A program made the position numbers and the translations under genes. Shown here piece after piece: positions 8,006 through 16,718 of a stretch of DNA of 64,000 nucleotides. The notes beneath the pieces are model-generated. The model saw nothing but the letters and a program-made list of their open reading frames with translations. It made no database searches and had not been told where the DNA came from. Each line of letters opens with the position of its first letter. Positions within the stretch are counted from its first letter, which is position 1. This DNA is from Paraburkholderia sp. BL25I1N1 (lineage in GTDB: Bacteria > Pseudomonadota > Gammaproteobacteria > Burkholderiales > Burkholderiaceae): contig NZ_PVZB01000005.1 of the NCBI RefSeq assembly GCF_003002025.1, positions 62,001 through 126,000 of the forward strand. The letters run 5' to 3'.

Positions 8006-10291
8006 ATGAAGTTTCGTTTTCCCGTCGTCATCATCGACGAAGATTTCCGCTCCGAGAACATCTCGGGTTCCGGCATCCGCGCTCTGGCCGAAGCCATCGA
8101 GAAAGAAGGCGCGGAAGTGCTCGGGTTGACGAGCTACGGCGATCTGACCTCGTTCGCGCAGCAGTCGAGCCGCGCCTCGTGCTTCATCCTCTCGATCGAC
8201 GACGACGAGTTGCTGCCGTACGTCGATAACGTGGTGGTGGAAGGCGAGACGCCGGAGCTGGCTGCGGCGATCGTCGCGCTGCGGGCGTTCGTGACCGAAG
8301 TGCGCCGCCGCAACGCCGACATTCCGATCTTCCTGTACGGCGAAACGCGCACCTCGCGCCACTTGCCGAACGACATCCTGCGCGAACTGCACGGCTTCAT
8401 CCACATGTTCGAGGACACGCCGGAGTTCGTGGCGCGCCACATCATCCGCGAGACCAAGGTGTATCTGGATTCGCTCGCGCCGCCGTTCTTCAAGGAACTG
8501 GTGCAGTACGCGGACGAAGGTTCGTACTCGTGGCACTGCCCGGGACACTCGGGCGGTGTCGCGTTCCTGAAGAGCCCGCTCGGCCAGATGTTCCACCAGT
8601 TCTTCGGTGAGAACATGCTGCGCGCGGACGTGTGCAATGCCGTGGACGAACTCGGCCAGTTGCTCGACCACACCGGACCGGTGGCGGCCTCCGAACGCAA
8701 CGCGGCGCGCATCTTCAGCGCGGATCACGTGTTCTTCGTGACCAACGGCACGTCGACCTCGAACAAGATCGTCTGGCACGGCACGGTCGCGCCGGGCGAT
8801 ATCGTGCTGGTGGACCGCAACTGCCACAAGTCGATCCTGCACGCGATCACGATGACCGGCGCGATTCCGGTGTTCCTCACGCCTACGCGCAACAACTTCG
8901 GCATCATCGGGCCGATTCCGCGCAGCGAGTTCGAGCCGGAAAACATCAAGAAGAAGATCCTCGCGAATCCGTTCGCTCGCGAGGCGCTCGCGAAGAATCC
9001 GGATCTCAAGCCGCGCATTCTGACGATCACGCAAAGCACGTACGACGGCGTGATCTACAACGTCGAAATGATCAAGGAGATGCTCGGCGACTGGCTCGAC
9101 ACCTTGCACTTCGACGAAGCCTGGCTGCCGCACGCGGAATTCCACGAGTTCTATCAGGATATGCACGCGATCGGCGCGGGGCGTCCGCGGATCGGCGCGA
9201 TGGTGTTCGCCACGCACTCCACGCACAAGCTGCTGGCCGGCATCTCGCAGGCTTCGCAGATCGTCGTGCAGGATTCGAAGAACAGCCGCTTCGACAAGCA
9301 TCGCTTCAATGAAGCGTATCTGATGCACACGTCCACGAGCCCGCAGTACGCGATCATCGCCTCGTGCGATGTGGCCGCGGCCATGATGGAAGCGCCGGGC
9401 GGCCCCGCGCTCGTGGAAGAATCGATTGCCGAAGCACTCGATTTCCGCCGCGCCATGATCAAGGTCGACGCCGAATACGGCGACGACTGGTTCTTCAAGG
9501 TGTGGGGCCCGGACCAGTTCGCCGAGGAAGGCATCGGTTCGCGCGAAGACTGGATGCTGCGCCCGAATGACGCGTGGCACGGCTTCGGGCCGCTCGCCGA
9601 AAACTTCAACATGCTCGACCCGATCAAGGCGACCATCGTCACGCCGGGTCTGGACATGGGCGGCGGCTTCGGCGAGACGGGCATTCCGGCTGCGATCGTC
9701 ACGAAGTATCTGGCGGAACACGGCATCATCGTCGAGAAGACCGGGCTGTATTCGTTCTTCATCATGTTCACGATCGGCATTACGAAGGGCCGCTGGAATT
9801 CGATGGTTACCGAACTTCAGCAATTCAAGGACGACTACGACAACAACCAGCCGTTGTGGCGCGTGCTGCCCGAGTTCGTCTCGCATCATCCGATGTACGA
9901 GCGCATCGGCCTGCGCGATCTGTGCCAGCAGATTCATAGCGTCTATCGCGCGAACGACATCGCCCGATTGACGACGGAGATGTACCTGTCGAGCATGGAA
10001 CCGGCCATGAAGCCGTCGGATGCCTTCGCCAAGCTCGCGCACCGCGAGATCGACCGCGTGCCTATCGACGAGCTCGAAGGCCGCGTCACGTCGATCCTGT
10101 TGACGCCGTATCCGCCGGGTATTCCGCTGCTGATTCCGGGCGAGCGCTTCAACAAGACCATCGTCAACTATTTGCGTTTCGCGCGGGAATTCAACGAGCG
10201 CTTCCCGGGGTTCCATACGGATATCCATGGACTTGTCGGCGAAACGATCAATGGGCGTATCGAATACTTCGTCGATTGCGTTCGCGGCTGA
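8006..10291 (+). CDS. Biodegradative arginine/lysine/ornithine decarboxylase (fold type I)
   Basis: PLP-dependent amino-acid decarboxylase of 761 aa, the size of E. coli AdiA/CadA/SpeF. Domains in order: N-terminal receiver-like wing (~1-130), large PLP domain, C-terminal domain. The Schiff-base lysine is in STHK (Lys408, codon 9227-9229), preceded by HFDEAW, where Asp binds the pyridine nitrogen. Products would be a polyamine (agmatine, cadaverine or putrescine) and CO2, serving acid resistance or polyamine supply. The substrate cannot be fixed by eye, and arginine is only the usual annotation. A GGAG site lies 8 nt before the ATG. The stop overlaps the next start (TGATG). Confidence 0.9.
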   Translation: MKFRFPVVIIDEDFRSENISGSGIRALAEAIEKEGAEVLGLTSYGDLTSFAQQSSRASCFILSIDDDELLPYVDNVVVEGETPELAAAIVALRAFVTEVRRRNADIPIFLYGETRTSRHLPNDILRELHGFIHMFEDTPEFVARHIIRETKVYLDSLAPPFFKELVQYADEGSYSWHCPGHSGGVAFLKSPLGQMFHQFFGENMLRADVCNAVDELGQLLDHTGPVAASERNAARIFSADHVFFVTNGTSTSNKIVWHGTVAPGDIVLVDRNCHKSILHAITMTGAIPVFLTPTRNNFGIIGPIPRSEFEPENIKKKILANPFAREALAKNPDLKPRILTITQSTYDGVIYNVEMIKEMLGDWLDTLHFDEAWLPHAEFHEFYQDMHAIGAGRPRIGAMVFATHSTHKLLAGISQASQIVVQDSKNSRFDKHRFNEAYLMHTSTSPQYAIIASCDVAAAMMEAPGGPALVEESIAEALDFRRAMIKVDAEYGDDWFFKVWGPDQFAEEGIGSREDWMLRPNDAWHGFGPLAENFNMLDPIKATIVTPGLDMGGGFGETGIPAAIVTKYLAEHGIIVEKTGLYSFFIMFTIGITKGRWNSMVTELQQFKDDYDNNQPLWRVLPEFVSHHPMYERIGLRDLCQQIHSVYRANDIARLTTEMYLSSMEPAMKPSDAFAKLAHREIDRVPIDELEGRVTSILLTPYPPGIPLLIPGERFNKTIVNYLRFAREFNERFPGFHTDIHGLVGETINGRIEYFVDCVRG

Positions 10292-11037
10292 TGATGTTGC
10301 GGGTGACGTCCCTGTTGGCGGCCGGCGCTGGCGTTCGCGGCGCGCGGCGCGCGTTCGGTACGTTGGCGCTGGCTTCGGCGGCGGTGTTCGGCGCGGCGTC
10401 GTTGCCGGCGCATGCCGAAGTCGCCGCGGCCGATCCGATCGATGCGTCGATGCGTACGTGCCTTGCGCGCGGCGACATGTCGTCGACGACGGGGCAAGTG
10501 CAGTGCATGGACAACGCGCGGATCGGCTGGAAGACCGCGCTCGATAACGCGTGGCAGCAGCTTCAACAGAAGTTGCCGCCCGCGCGGCGCAAGCAGTGGG
10601 AAAAGAGCCAGGCGAGCTGGCAAGCTTCGCGCGATGCCGAGAAGCAGTTGCTCGCAGCCGTGTTTGCCACGACGCACGGCTCGATGTACGTGCTTGCCGA
10701 AGCTGACATGCAATTGCAGCCGGTGCGCGACCGCGCGCTCGTGCTGCGCAGTGCGCTGGCGAAGGCGAGCGCCGGCGGCGACCCGCCGCGCCGTGTGCGC
10801 GCGTGCAGCGCGGACGCACAGTGTGAGCATGCGATGTTCGATCTGAACCGCTATTACCGGCGTTTGCAGTCGAAGATGCCGGTGCGTACGCGTCCGACGC
10901 TGACACGCGCGCAGAAGGCGTGGACCGCATATCTGAATGCTACGACGCCGGTGGTCGATGAGCGTGGCCGTATCGATATTATTGGCGCGCGGGTGGCGAC
11001 GCTCAAGCGCTTGTCGGAGACGGTCGGCAATAGCTGA
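10291..11037 (+). CDS. LprI/DUF1311-family secreted protein
   Basis: Exported protein of 248 aa with an N-terminal signal sequence ending near PAHA. The region CMDNARIGWKTALDNAWQQL, then EKSQASWQASRDAE, matches the DUF1311 pattern (Cys-Trp-Leu helix then QxxWxxxRD) of the lysozyme-inhibitor LprI family. A second similar helix pair follows (CEHAMFDLNRYYRRLQ ... RAQKAWTAYL), so it looks like a tandem-domain version. ATG 10291 overlaps the decarboxylase stop, suggesting translational coupling. The function is family-level only. Confidence 0.7.
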   Translation: MMLRVTSLLAAGAGVRGARRAFGTLALASAAVFGAASLPAHAEVAAADPIDASMRTCLARGDMSSTTGQVQCMDNARIGWKTALDNAWQQLQQKLPPARRKQWEKSQASWQASRDAEKQLLAAVFATTHGSMYVLAEADMQLQPVRDRALVLRSALAKASAGGDPPRRVRACSADAQCEHAMFDLNRYYRRLQSKMPVRTRPTLTRAQKAWTAYLNATTPVVDERGRIDIIGARVATLKRLSETVGNS

Positions 11038-11077
11038 GCGTTGAGCGACCGACGATCCGCTTTGGCCGAAGCGATGC

Positions 11078-12004
11078 TCAATCGAGCATAAAGCCTTCTG
11101 CTTCTGGGCTTGGCAACTTGATGGCTGGTTCGCCGAGCAGGTCGCGCATTGAGTCCTCGATCACTACGGACATCATGTTGAGCGCGAGGTCGTTGTCGTC
11201 GGTGCCGAAAGGCTCTTCGATTTGCGATGCAATGGCTTCGTGCGCCATGAACGTGTACGCCACGAAGACCGCGAAGACGGGCGTGAAGATGCCGATGCTG
11301 TCCACCAGGCCGAACGGCAGCGACGCGCAGAAGAAATACACCGTGCGGTGAATCATCACCGAATAGGCGAACGGCAGCGGCGTTGAAGCGATGCGCTCGC
11401 ATCCGCCGATTACATCCGAGATTCCATTCAGATTTCGATCGAAGGCGATGACGGCCATTGGGTCGATCGCGCCTGTTTGGGCCTGGCGTTGCACCCATTC
11501 GCCGAGCGAAAGCAGCAAGGCGGCCGGTTTGTAGCGCGATGCTACGACGCGGGCGAAGAGGGCTGGCGGCAGGCGTTCGGCGAGGTCTGCGGTTGGGTCG
11601 CTTTTGCGGAGTTGGTGACGCAGCGCGTGCGGGAGGGCGCTGAGTGCTGCTGTAAATTCTTTGAGGTCTTCTTTTTGCAGCTGTTTTGTCGGCAGGGTGA
11701 GCGCCTGGCGGATGAGTGAGCGCGATTCGTTCAGCAGTTGACCCCACAGTTTGCGGGCTTCCCACCAGCGGTCGTAGCTGGCGTTGTTTCTGAAGCCTAG
11801 AAATACCGCTAACGCTATGCCTATTAGCGAGAAGGGCGCTGTGGTGTTGAGGTTTAGCGAGATCGGGAGCAGGTGGTCGTGGGCTGCTACGGCGACTATC
11901 GAGATGCAGAAGATCAGCGCGAGGCGCGGTAGCAATTGCGGGAGGACGGAGCCTCGCCAGGCTAGCAGCATGCGGAACCAATGGACGTGGGGGCGGATGA
12001 TCAT
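11078..12004 (-). CDS. Bestrophin-family anion channel
   Basis: Integral inner-membrane protein of 308 aa of the bacterial bestrophin (YneE/UPF0187) family, pentameric ion channels. The start MIIRPHVHWFRMLLAWRGS is the family's normal N-terminus, so I use ATG 12004 rather than the in-frame ATG at 12076. FLGFRNNASYDRWWEARKLWG is the signature segment, trimmed here at the ends of the motif, and the C-terminal GTDDNDLALN is also typical. At least four hydrophobic helices are visible. It is convergent with the LprI-like gene. The 72 nt upstream of this start hold no clear ribosome site. Confidence 0.85.
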   Translation of the reverse strand: MIIRPHVHWFRMLLAWRGSVLPQLLPRLALIFCISIVAVAAHDHLLPISLNLNTTAPFSLIGIALAVFLGFRNNASYDRWWEARKLWGQLLNESRSLIRQALTLPTKQLQKEDLKEFTAALSALPHALRHQLRKSDPTADLAERLPPALFARVVASRYKPAALLLSLGEWVQRQAQTGAIDPMAVIAFDRNLNGISDVIGGCERIASTPLPFAYSVMIHRTVYFFCASLPFGLVDSIGIFTPVFAVFVAYTFMAHEAIASQIEEPFGTDDNDLALNMMSVVIEDSMRDLLGEPAIKLPSPEAEGFMLD

Positions 12005-12098
12005 CTGGTTTTTTTGCCTGCGGCGCTTCGGGGTTTCTATTATCGCTTTTTTGGGTGTTGGGGGATGTTTGGGCATCGTGCTTCGTGCTTTGGGCTTG

Positions 12099-12309
12099 GG
12101 CCTTTCCTTGATTTGTTAGTGGTCCATTAGTGTTGCCCCTGTGCGGGGCGGCACCTACTTTTCTTTGCCGGCCGCAAAGAAAAGTAGGCAAAAGAAAGCG
12201 GCTCACACCGCTAGTTCTTAAGCGGGTCCCCCGCGCAGTCGCGGTAGTGGTGCATCTGGAATCTGTGTTCTCGCACATTCCGCGTGAGTGACAAGGCGCT
12301 CATTCTTCC
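12099..12309 (+). repeat. Left copy of a ~211-bp inverted repeat
   Basis: Runs from GGCCTTTCCTTGATTTGTTA to CATTCTTCC and is repeated in inverted orientation at 13659-13870 with few mismatches. It includes an internal 14-bp perfect palindromic stem (CTACTTTTCTTTGC 12155-12168 / 12174-12187) and a GCCCC/GGGGC hairpin. This family of repeats is common in Paraburkholderia genomes (family knowledge). No transposase is encoded. Confidence 0.9.
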
Positions 12310-12567
12310 GGCGGCGCTGCGCGCACCGTCGCGGTCGTTCATTTGCCCCGTTCGCTTCGTTTTCGCTCAGCGTTTCCCTACCGCTGTAGTCCTCGTATTC
12401 GGGTGATGGTTGGGAAATTTCAGAAATCTTGCTGGTGGGCGGCTTTTAGCTCGTGCGGGTGATCACTCGTCAATCGATACGTTTTAGACTCAGTTCGCCG
12501 TCGAGACAACGACGGCCAGGCTTGGCGGCCTGTGTGTAGAGTAGAACCCGTGCGCCTGCGCAGTCAG

Positions 12568-12679
12568 GCGTGCGTTAGCCTTCGCACGCTATCTTGTTAT
12601 GGGCGGGCCGTGGCAAGGAGACCTTCGAGTCTGCCGGTTCTGGTTCTACGCCGGCCGCCAACCTTGTCACTGTGCCCGC
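12568..12679 (+). ncRNA. Candidate structured RNA leader (possibly C4/P4-CI antisense-RNA-like)
   Basis: Helices visible in the 5' region of the orphan gene: hairpin GCGTGCG/CGCACGC (12568-12574/12583-12589); closing stem GCGGGC/GCCCGC (12603-12608/12674-12679); AGAC/GTCT (12619-12622/12629-12632); GGTT/AACC (12636-12639/12660-12663). From memory, the AGACCTTCGGGTCTGCCGGTT-like core resembles leaders in P4-type prophage immunity regions (C4 family). I cannot confirm this without a covariance-model search. Confidence 0.4.
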
Positions 12680-12736
12680 TCACCACCTTGCAAGCGCGTG
12701 TCGGGCGATCCAGGTAAGTTTCAGCGAGATCGCGCC

Positions 12737-13189
12737 ATGAGTAAATCCATCAAGAATTCACGCACTACGTCGCGTCCGCCCGTTGATGCACTTCAATACG
12801 AAAAACTGGCTTTGTCCGCATTCGGACTCGTTGAACGGCAGCTAGGTCAATTGGACAAGCTGGTCACGTTTGTGGCTTCAATAGTTAGGAGTCCGGCGGT
12901 GACAAGAGAGGAAAGGCACCGCCAGCGGAAACTGCTGGAACTGCTGTTGGACACCGTCGAGGACTACCACCGCGAAGTCGAAATTGACCGCGAGTTATAC
13001 CAGGTCATGGCACTCGACGCGAAGGGCATTCCGGAAAGGCGGATCACGGCGCGCCGCGCAGCGGACCTCCTGGCAAAGGCTGCGCGGACAGCGGCGGGTA
13101 GCCGTGAGCGTATCGGCGCAACGAGGCGGACGGAGAACAAACAGATGCAATTCAAAACGGTCTCGCGTCGCACGGCGACAGCACACTGA
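12737..13189 (+). CDS. Orphan hypothetical protein in the inverted-repeat cassette
   Basis: 150-aa protein that I do not recognise. Residues ~15-95 look helical (ALQYEKLALSAFGLVERQLG and a basic REERHRQRKLLELLLDTVED stretch), and the tail is Arg/Ala-rich. No signal peptide, transmembrane segment or catalytic motif is visible. I chose ATG 12737 over an upstream in-frame ATG at 12599 because the upstream part falls inside the structured leader. The ribosome site (GCGAG) is weak. It is the only convincing gene between the two inverted repeats. Confidence 0.6.
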   Translation: MSKSIKNSRTTSRPPVDALQYEKLALSAFGLVERQLGQLDKLVTFVASIVRSPAVTREERHRQRKLLELLLDTVEDYHREVEIDRELYQVMALDAKGIPERRITARRAADLLAKAARTAAGSRERIGATRRTENKQMQFKTVSRRTATAH

Positions 13190-13195
13190 CGGCGA

Positions 13196-13405
13196 GCCAC
13201 AAGCCACAAGCCACAAGCCACAAGCCACAAGCCACAAGCCACAAGCCACAAGCCACAAGCCACAAGCCACAAGCCACGAGTCACGAGTCACGAGTCACGA
13301 GTCACGAGCGATGAGCCACGAGCCGTGACCCGTGACCCGTGAGGTAGGAGCCAGGAGACACGAGACACGACCCGCGACCCGCGACCCGCGAGTGGCGACC
13401 TGCGG
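13196..13405. repeat. Heptanucleotide tandem array (GCCACAA-type, ~29 units)
   Basis: Eleven exact GCCACAA units (13196-13272), then units drifting to GCCACGA/GTCACGA, CCCGTGA, GACACGA and CCCGCGA, keeping the 7-nt register to about 13398. It begins 6 nt after the orphan gene's stop. Open frames through it are repeat artefacts. The remaining 13406-13658 shows no gene. Confidence 0.95.
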
Positions 13406-13658
13406 CGTCGCACTGCGGCCATGAAGGAAGAGGCATGTATCTTTCGCATTCCGAGGGTACTGCGGTGCGACGGGATGCGCGTGCTGCGGTGATCGCAAAT
13501 GTGCTGGGTCAACGCTGACATTTTCCCGAGCAACCCCGCTTAAAGATCCGAAAGCCTCCAACAGCACATCGCCGAGGCGAAGCCGACGGCCCGCACCGCG
13601 TACGGCGAAACCCACGGACTTCAAGCAGACCCTTCCGGCGAGCGCGTTGCGCGAGGCG

Positions 13659-13870
13659 GGAAGAATGAGCGCTTTGTCACTCACGCGGAATGTGCGAGAG
13701 CACAGATTCCAGATGAACCACTACCGCAACTGTGCGGGGGGCCCCGCTTAAGAATTAGCGGTGTGAGCCGCTTTCTTTTGCCTACTTTTCTTTGCGGCTG
13801 GCAAAGAAAAGTAGGTGCCGCCCCGCACAGGGGCAACACTAATGGACCACTAACAAATCAAGGAAAGGCC
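13659..13870 (-). repeat. Right copy of the ~211-bp inverted repeat
   Basis: Reverse complement of 12099-12309 with scattered substitutions. The internal stem is 15 bp here (CCTACTTTTCTTTGC 13781-13795 / 13801-13815). Together the copies bound a 1.77-kb cassette lying between the bestrophin gene and glk-hexR. The internal stem may also terminate transcription. Confidence 0.9.
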
Positions 13871-13936
13871 AACACCACAAAAAAACACCCAAACCCGCGG
13901 CGCAGACCAAAAACCTCAATCCTCAAACCTCAATCC

Positions 13937-15853
13937 TCAATCCCTAGCCGAAGAAGCCGCCCCATGACTCAACCAATCCAGCACAGCACTAGCATCATCA
14001 TCAGCCCCTTGCCTGGCCTTAGCCACAGTCTCAGCCACATCAGCGCTAGGCACAGCCCGCCGAATAGCCACACCCACAGCAAGAATATCAATCATAACCA
14101 GATGCAAAATCCGCGAAATCATCGACAACTGCGACTCACGAATTTCAATATGATCAGTCTCAAGCGCGACAGTAGCCCGCTTAGCCAAAGGCGTATTACT
14201 CGAAGTAATAGCAATCACCTTAGCGCCAGCCTGCATAGCCACATCAAGAACGCGCAACAACTCAGGCGCGCGCCCTGACTTGGACACAGCAACGATCACA
14301 TCCCCCTTCCCAAGCAAAGCAGCCGACGCCGCCTGCATATACAAATCGCCGTAGGCGATAGTAGGAATGCCAAACCGGAAGAACTTGTAATGCGCATCCT
14401 GAGCGACGATATTCGAATTCCCGAGCCCATAGAACTCGATGCGCCGCGCGCCGTTCAGCAGATCAATAGCCCGCTCGACCTGATCGAAATTCAAATGCTC
14501 GCGCAACTGCAAAATCGCCGACACGGTGTTATCGAGCACCTTCGCGCCGAAGTCCGTCGCCGTATCGCCGAGATGCACCTGACTATGGCTAACAGGAATA
14601 GTGCCCGTCAACCCAGTCGCCAGCTTCAGCTTGAAATCCGACAGCCCCTGGCAACCCAACGACCGACAAAACCGGATCACAGTCGGCTGACTCACATCCG
14701 CCTTCCGCGCGATATCCACAATCGGATCATTGATAATCGACCGCGGATGATTCAGCGCAAGATCAGCCACACGTCGCTCGGCCGGCGTCAACGCATCGCG
14801 CATCTGCCGAATCCGCTCGAACACGGCCGATGAACTGCCCCCGGCGCGATTCGACAACTGCTCGGCAAGAATCGCGGAAACACCCAGAAACGCCGGATAT
14901 TCAGCGGTAATCACATAAGTCGGCACGTTCTGCAGATAAGCCTCGAACCGGCCTTTAGCCTCGAAGCGCTTGCGAAACGACGACCGCGAAAAGAACTCGC
15001 CAAGCCGCGGCACGACACCACCGCCAATATAAATCCCGCCCAACGCCCCGAGCGTCACCGCAATATTGCCCGCGAAGGTGCCGAGAATGCCGCAGAACAC
15101 ATCGACGGATTCCGCTGCCAGCGGTTCGCCTTCCAGCGCACGCTTGACGATCTCGATCGTGTCGACATTCGCCGCCACGCGTTTCTTGTCGCGGCCCGCG
15201 AGCGCGCGATAAATCACTTCGATACCAGGCCCCGCCGCCACGCGCTCGAACGACACATGCGACCACTTCTTGCGCGCGTACTGCAACACGATATCTTCGC
15301 GTTCGTCAGCCGGCGCAAAAGTCGCATGACCACCTTCACTGCCAAGCGCGATCCAGCGATCATCAGCGGGAATCAAACCGGACACACCCATGCCGGTCCC
15401 AGGCCCAAGCAAACCAATCACGCTATTCGGCCGACGCGCACCACCGCCCACCTGCACGCGCTGCGCGTCAGTGAGGCCAGGCAGCGCCATCGCCAGCGCG
15501 GTAAAGTCGTTCACCACCAGCAGCGTGTCGAAACCAAGCGCGCGCCGCGTCGCCTCGATCGAAAAGCTCCAGTCGTGATTCGTCATGCTCACCTGATCGC
15601 CATCGACCGGATTTGCAATAGCAATCGCCGCATGATTCACGCGGCCGATCTTGGTGTCCTTCAGATACTTTTTGATGACTTCGGCAACGCCCGGATAGTC
15701 CGCGCACGGATAGACCTTCACCGAGCCGATTTCGCCGGGGCTCGTCTCCAGCGCGAAGCGCGCATTCGTGCCGCCGATGTCGGCCAGCAGCCTCGGTCCA
15801 TCGGCGTGCTGGCCCGCGCCCGGAACAGCCTTAGTTTGCACACCAGTAGACAT
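13937..15853 (-). CDS. glk: Bifunctional glucokinase / HexR-type (RpiR) transcriptional regulator
   Basis: 638-aa fusion. Residues ~20-340 are glucokinase (glucose + ATP to glucose-6-phosphate), with [15 protein letters not shown] (phosphate loop), VVNDFTALA and [11 protein letters not shown]. Residues ~345-420 are an RpiR helix-turn-helix ([19 protein letters not shown]), and ~460-600 a SIS sugar-phosphate-binding domain ([19 protein letters not shown]). This fused form is known from Burkholderia. It probably phosphorylates glucose and also senses an Entner-Doudoroff intermediate (KDPG is the HexR ligand in pseudomonads). Its start overlaps the pgl stop by 23 nt. It is the last gene of the zwf-pgl-glk operon. 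Confidence 0.93.
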   Translation of the reverse strand: MSTGVQTKAVPGAGQHADGPRLLADIGGTNARFALETSPGEIGSVKVYPCADYPGVAEVIKKYLKDTKIGRVNHAAIAIANPVDGDQVSMTNHDWSFSIEATRRALGFDTLLVVNDFTALAMALPGLTDAQRVQVGGGARRPNSVIGLLGPGTGMGVSGLIPADDRWIALGSEGGHATFAPADEREDIVLQYARKKWSHVSFERVAAGPGIEVIYRALAGRDKKRVAANVDTIEIVKRALEGEPLAAESVDVFCGILGTFAGNIAVTLGALGGIYIGGGVVPRLGEFFSRSSFRKRFEAKGRFEAYLQNVPTYVITAEYPAFLGVSAILAEQLSNRAGGSSSAVFERIRQMRDALTPAERRVADLALNHPRSIINDPIVDIARKADVSQPTVIRFCRSLGCQGLSDFKLKLATGLTGTIPVSHSQVHLGDTATDFGAKVLDNTVSAILQLREHLNFDQVERAIDLLNGARRIEFYGLGNSNIVAQDAHYKFFRFGIPTIAYGDLYMQAASAALLGKGDVIVAVSKSGRAPELLRVLDVAMQAGAKVIAITSSNTPLAKRATVALETDHIEIRESQLSMISRILHLVMIDILAVGVAIRRAVPSADVAETVAKARQGADDDASAVLDWLSHGAASSARD

Positions 15854-16538
15854 CGAGTCTCACTCCCTTGTCGTTTGCCAACTGCGAGATGGCATTTTTT
15901 TGTAGCGAAGCGGACGCGGCATTCAGCACGTCCATCTTGCGCGGTCCTGCAATCAGCAAAAACAGATGCTTCACTTCCTTCAACGCGGACATCGACCAGC
16001 TCACGCGCGCATGAGGCGCGCTGCCAGGATGCACGGCAACGAAGCGATCGGTGGTGGTGATCGCATGATCCCATTCGGGCGAGTCGGCGAAGATCGACGC
16101 GGTGTGGCCGTCTTCACCCATGCCGAGAATCGCGACGTCGGGCACGCTGCTAAAACGCGCGTCCGCGTTCAGCGCGGCGACGTGCGCGTTGAGATCCTGC
16201 GTGGTGTCCACGAGCGGCCAGAACGTGGTGTCCTTCGCGGCGTTCTGCAACAGCGTGGCGTGCACCAGCTGCGAGTTGCTCGCGCTGTCCGTTTCCGGTA
16301 CCCAGCGGTCGTCGACCAGCGTCACGGCAATGTGCGCCCAGTCGAAGCTTTGCGTCGACAATGTCTGCAGGAACGGGCGCGGGCTGCTGCCGCCGGACAC
16401 TGCAAGCATTGCTGGGCGCGCGCCAGTGGTGGAGCCGGCGGCCTGCGCGGCGAGCGACGCATGTAATGCGTCGCCGACCGCTTTCGCCAACGCGTCGGAT
16501 TGGGCGCGTTGGTCGTCGAAAGTGTGAAGCTGGATCAC
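15831..16538 (-). CDS. pgl: 6-phosphogluconolactonase
   Basis: 235-aa cytoplasmic hydrolase converting 6-phosphogluconolactone to 6-phosphogluconate, between Zwf and the Entner-Doudoroff enzymes. The SugarP-isomerase-type motifs [21 protein letters not shown] and [14 protein letters not shown] are intact. I chose GTG 16538 because GGAGGAG lies 5 nt upstream, and the in-frame extension to 16607 lacks family similarity. It lies 180 nt after zwf and overlaps glk-hexR, forming one leftward unit. Confidence 0.95.
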   Translation of the reverse strand: MIQLHTFDDQRAQSDALAKAVGDALHASLAAQAAGSTTGARPAMLAVSGGSSPRPFLQTLSTQSFDWAHIAVTLVDDRWVPETDSASNSQLVHATLLQNAAKDTTFWPLVDTTQDLNAHVAALNADARFSSVPDVAILGMGEDGHTASIFADSPEWDHAITTTDRFVAVHPGSAPHARVSWSMSALKEVKHLFLLIAGPRKMDVLNAASASLQKNAISQLANDKGVRLDVYWCAN

Positions 16539-16718
16539 TTCTCCTCCGTGCTGCTTTTTTGTGTGATCTGCGGAATGTGCCGTACTGCTCTCACGCGATG
16601 CCTGCACAGTGGATGACTTGCAGGCGCCCTCGTGATACCGGCGCCATTCCGTTCAGTTCGTCGGTGGGTCTTACGGGCGGCGCGCCATATTCCATTCAAT
16701 ACGACGTGCCGCCGTGAT

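Noticed and set aside
7343..10930. 1195-codon open frame on the minus strand
   Set aside because: It is antisense to the PLP decarboxylase and LprI-like genes. It is low-complexity, His/Arg/Val-rich shadow sequence with no domains, caused by GC-rich codon bias.
13196..13405. CRISPR array
   Set aside because: Units are 7 nt, directly abutting, with no spacers and no cas genes. It is a simple tandem repeat.
12099..13870. Insertion sequence
   Set aside because: Long inverted repeats are present, but no transposase-like gene or DDE motif lies between them and no target duplication was recognised. It is kept as a cassette of unknown nature.
13763..14278. 171-codon plus-strand frame
   Set aside because: It starts in the right inverted repeat and then runs antisense through the SIS domain of glk-hexR, with no coding support.
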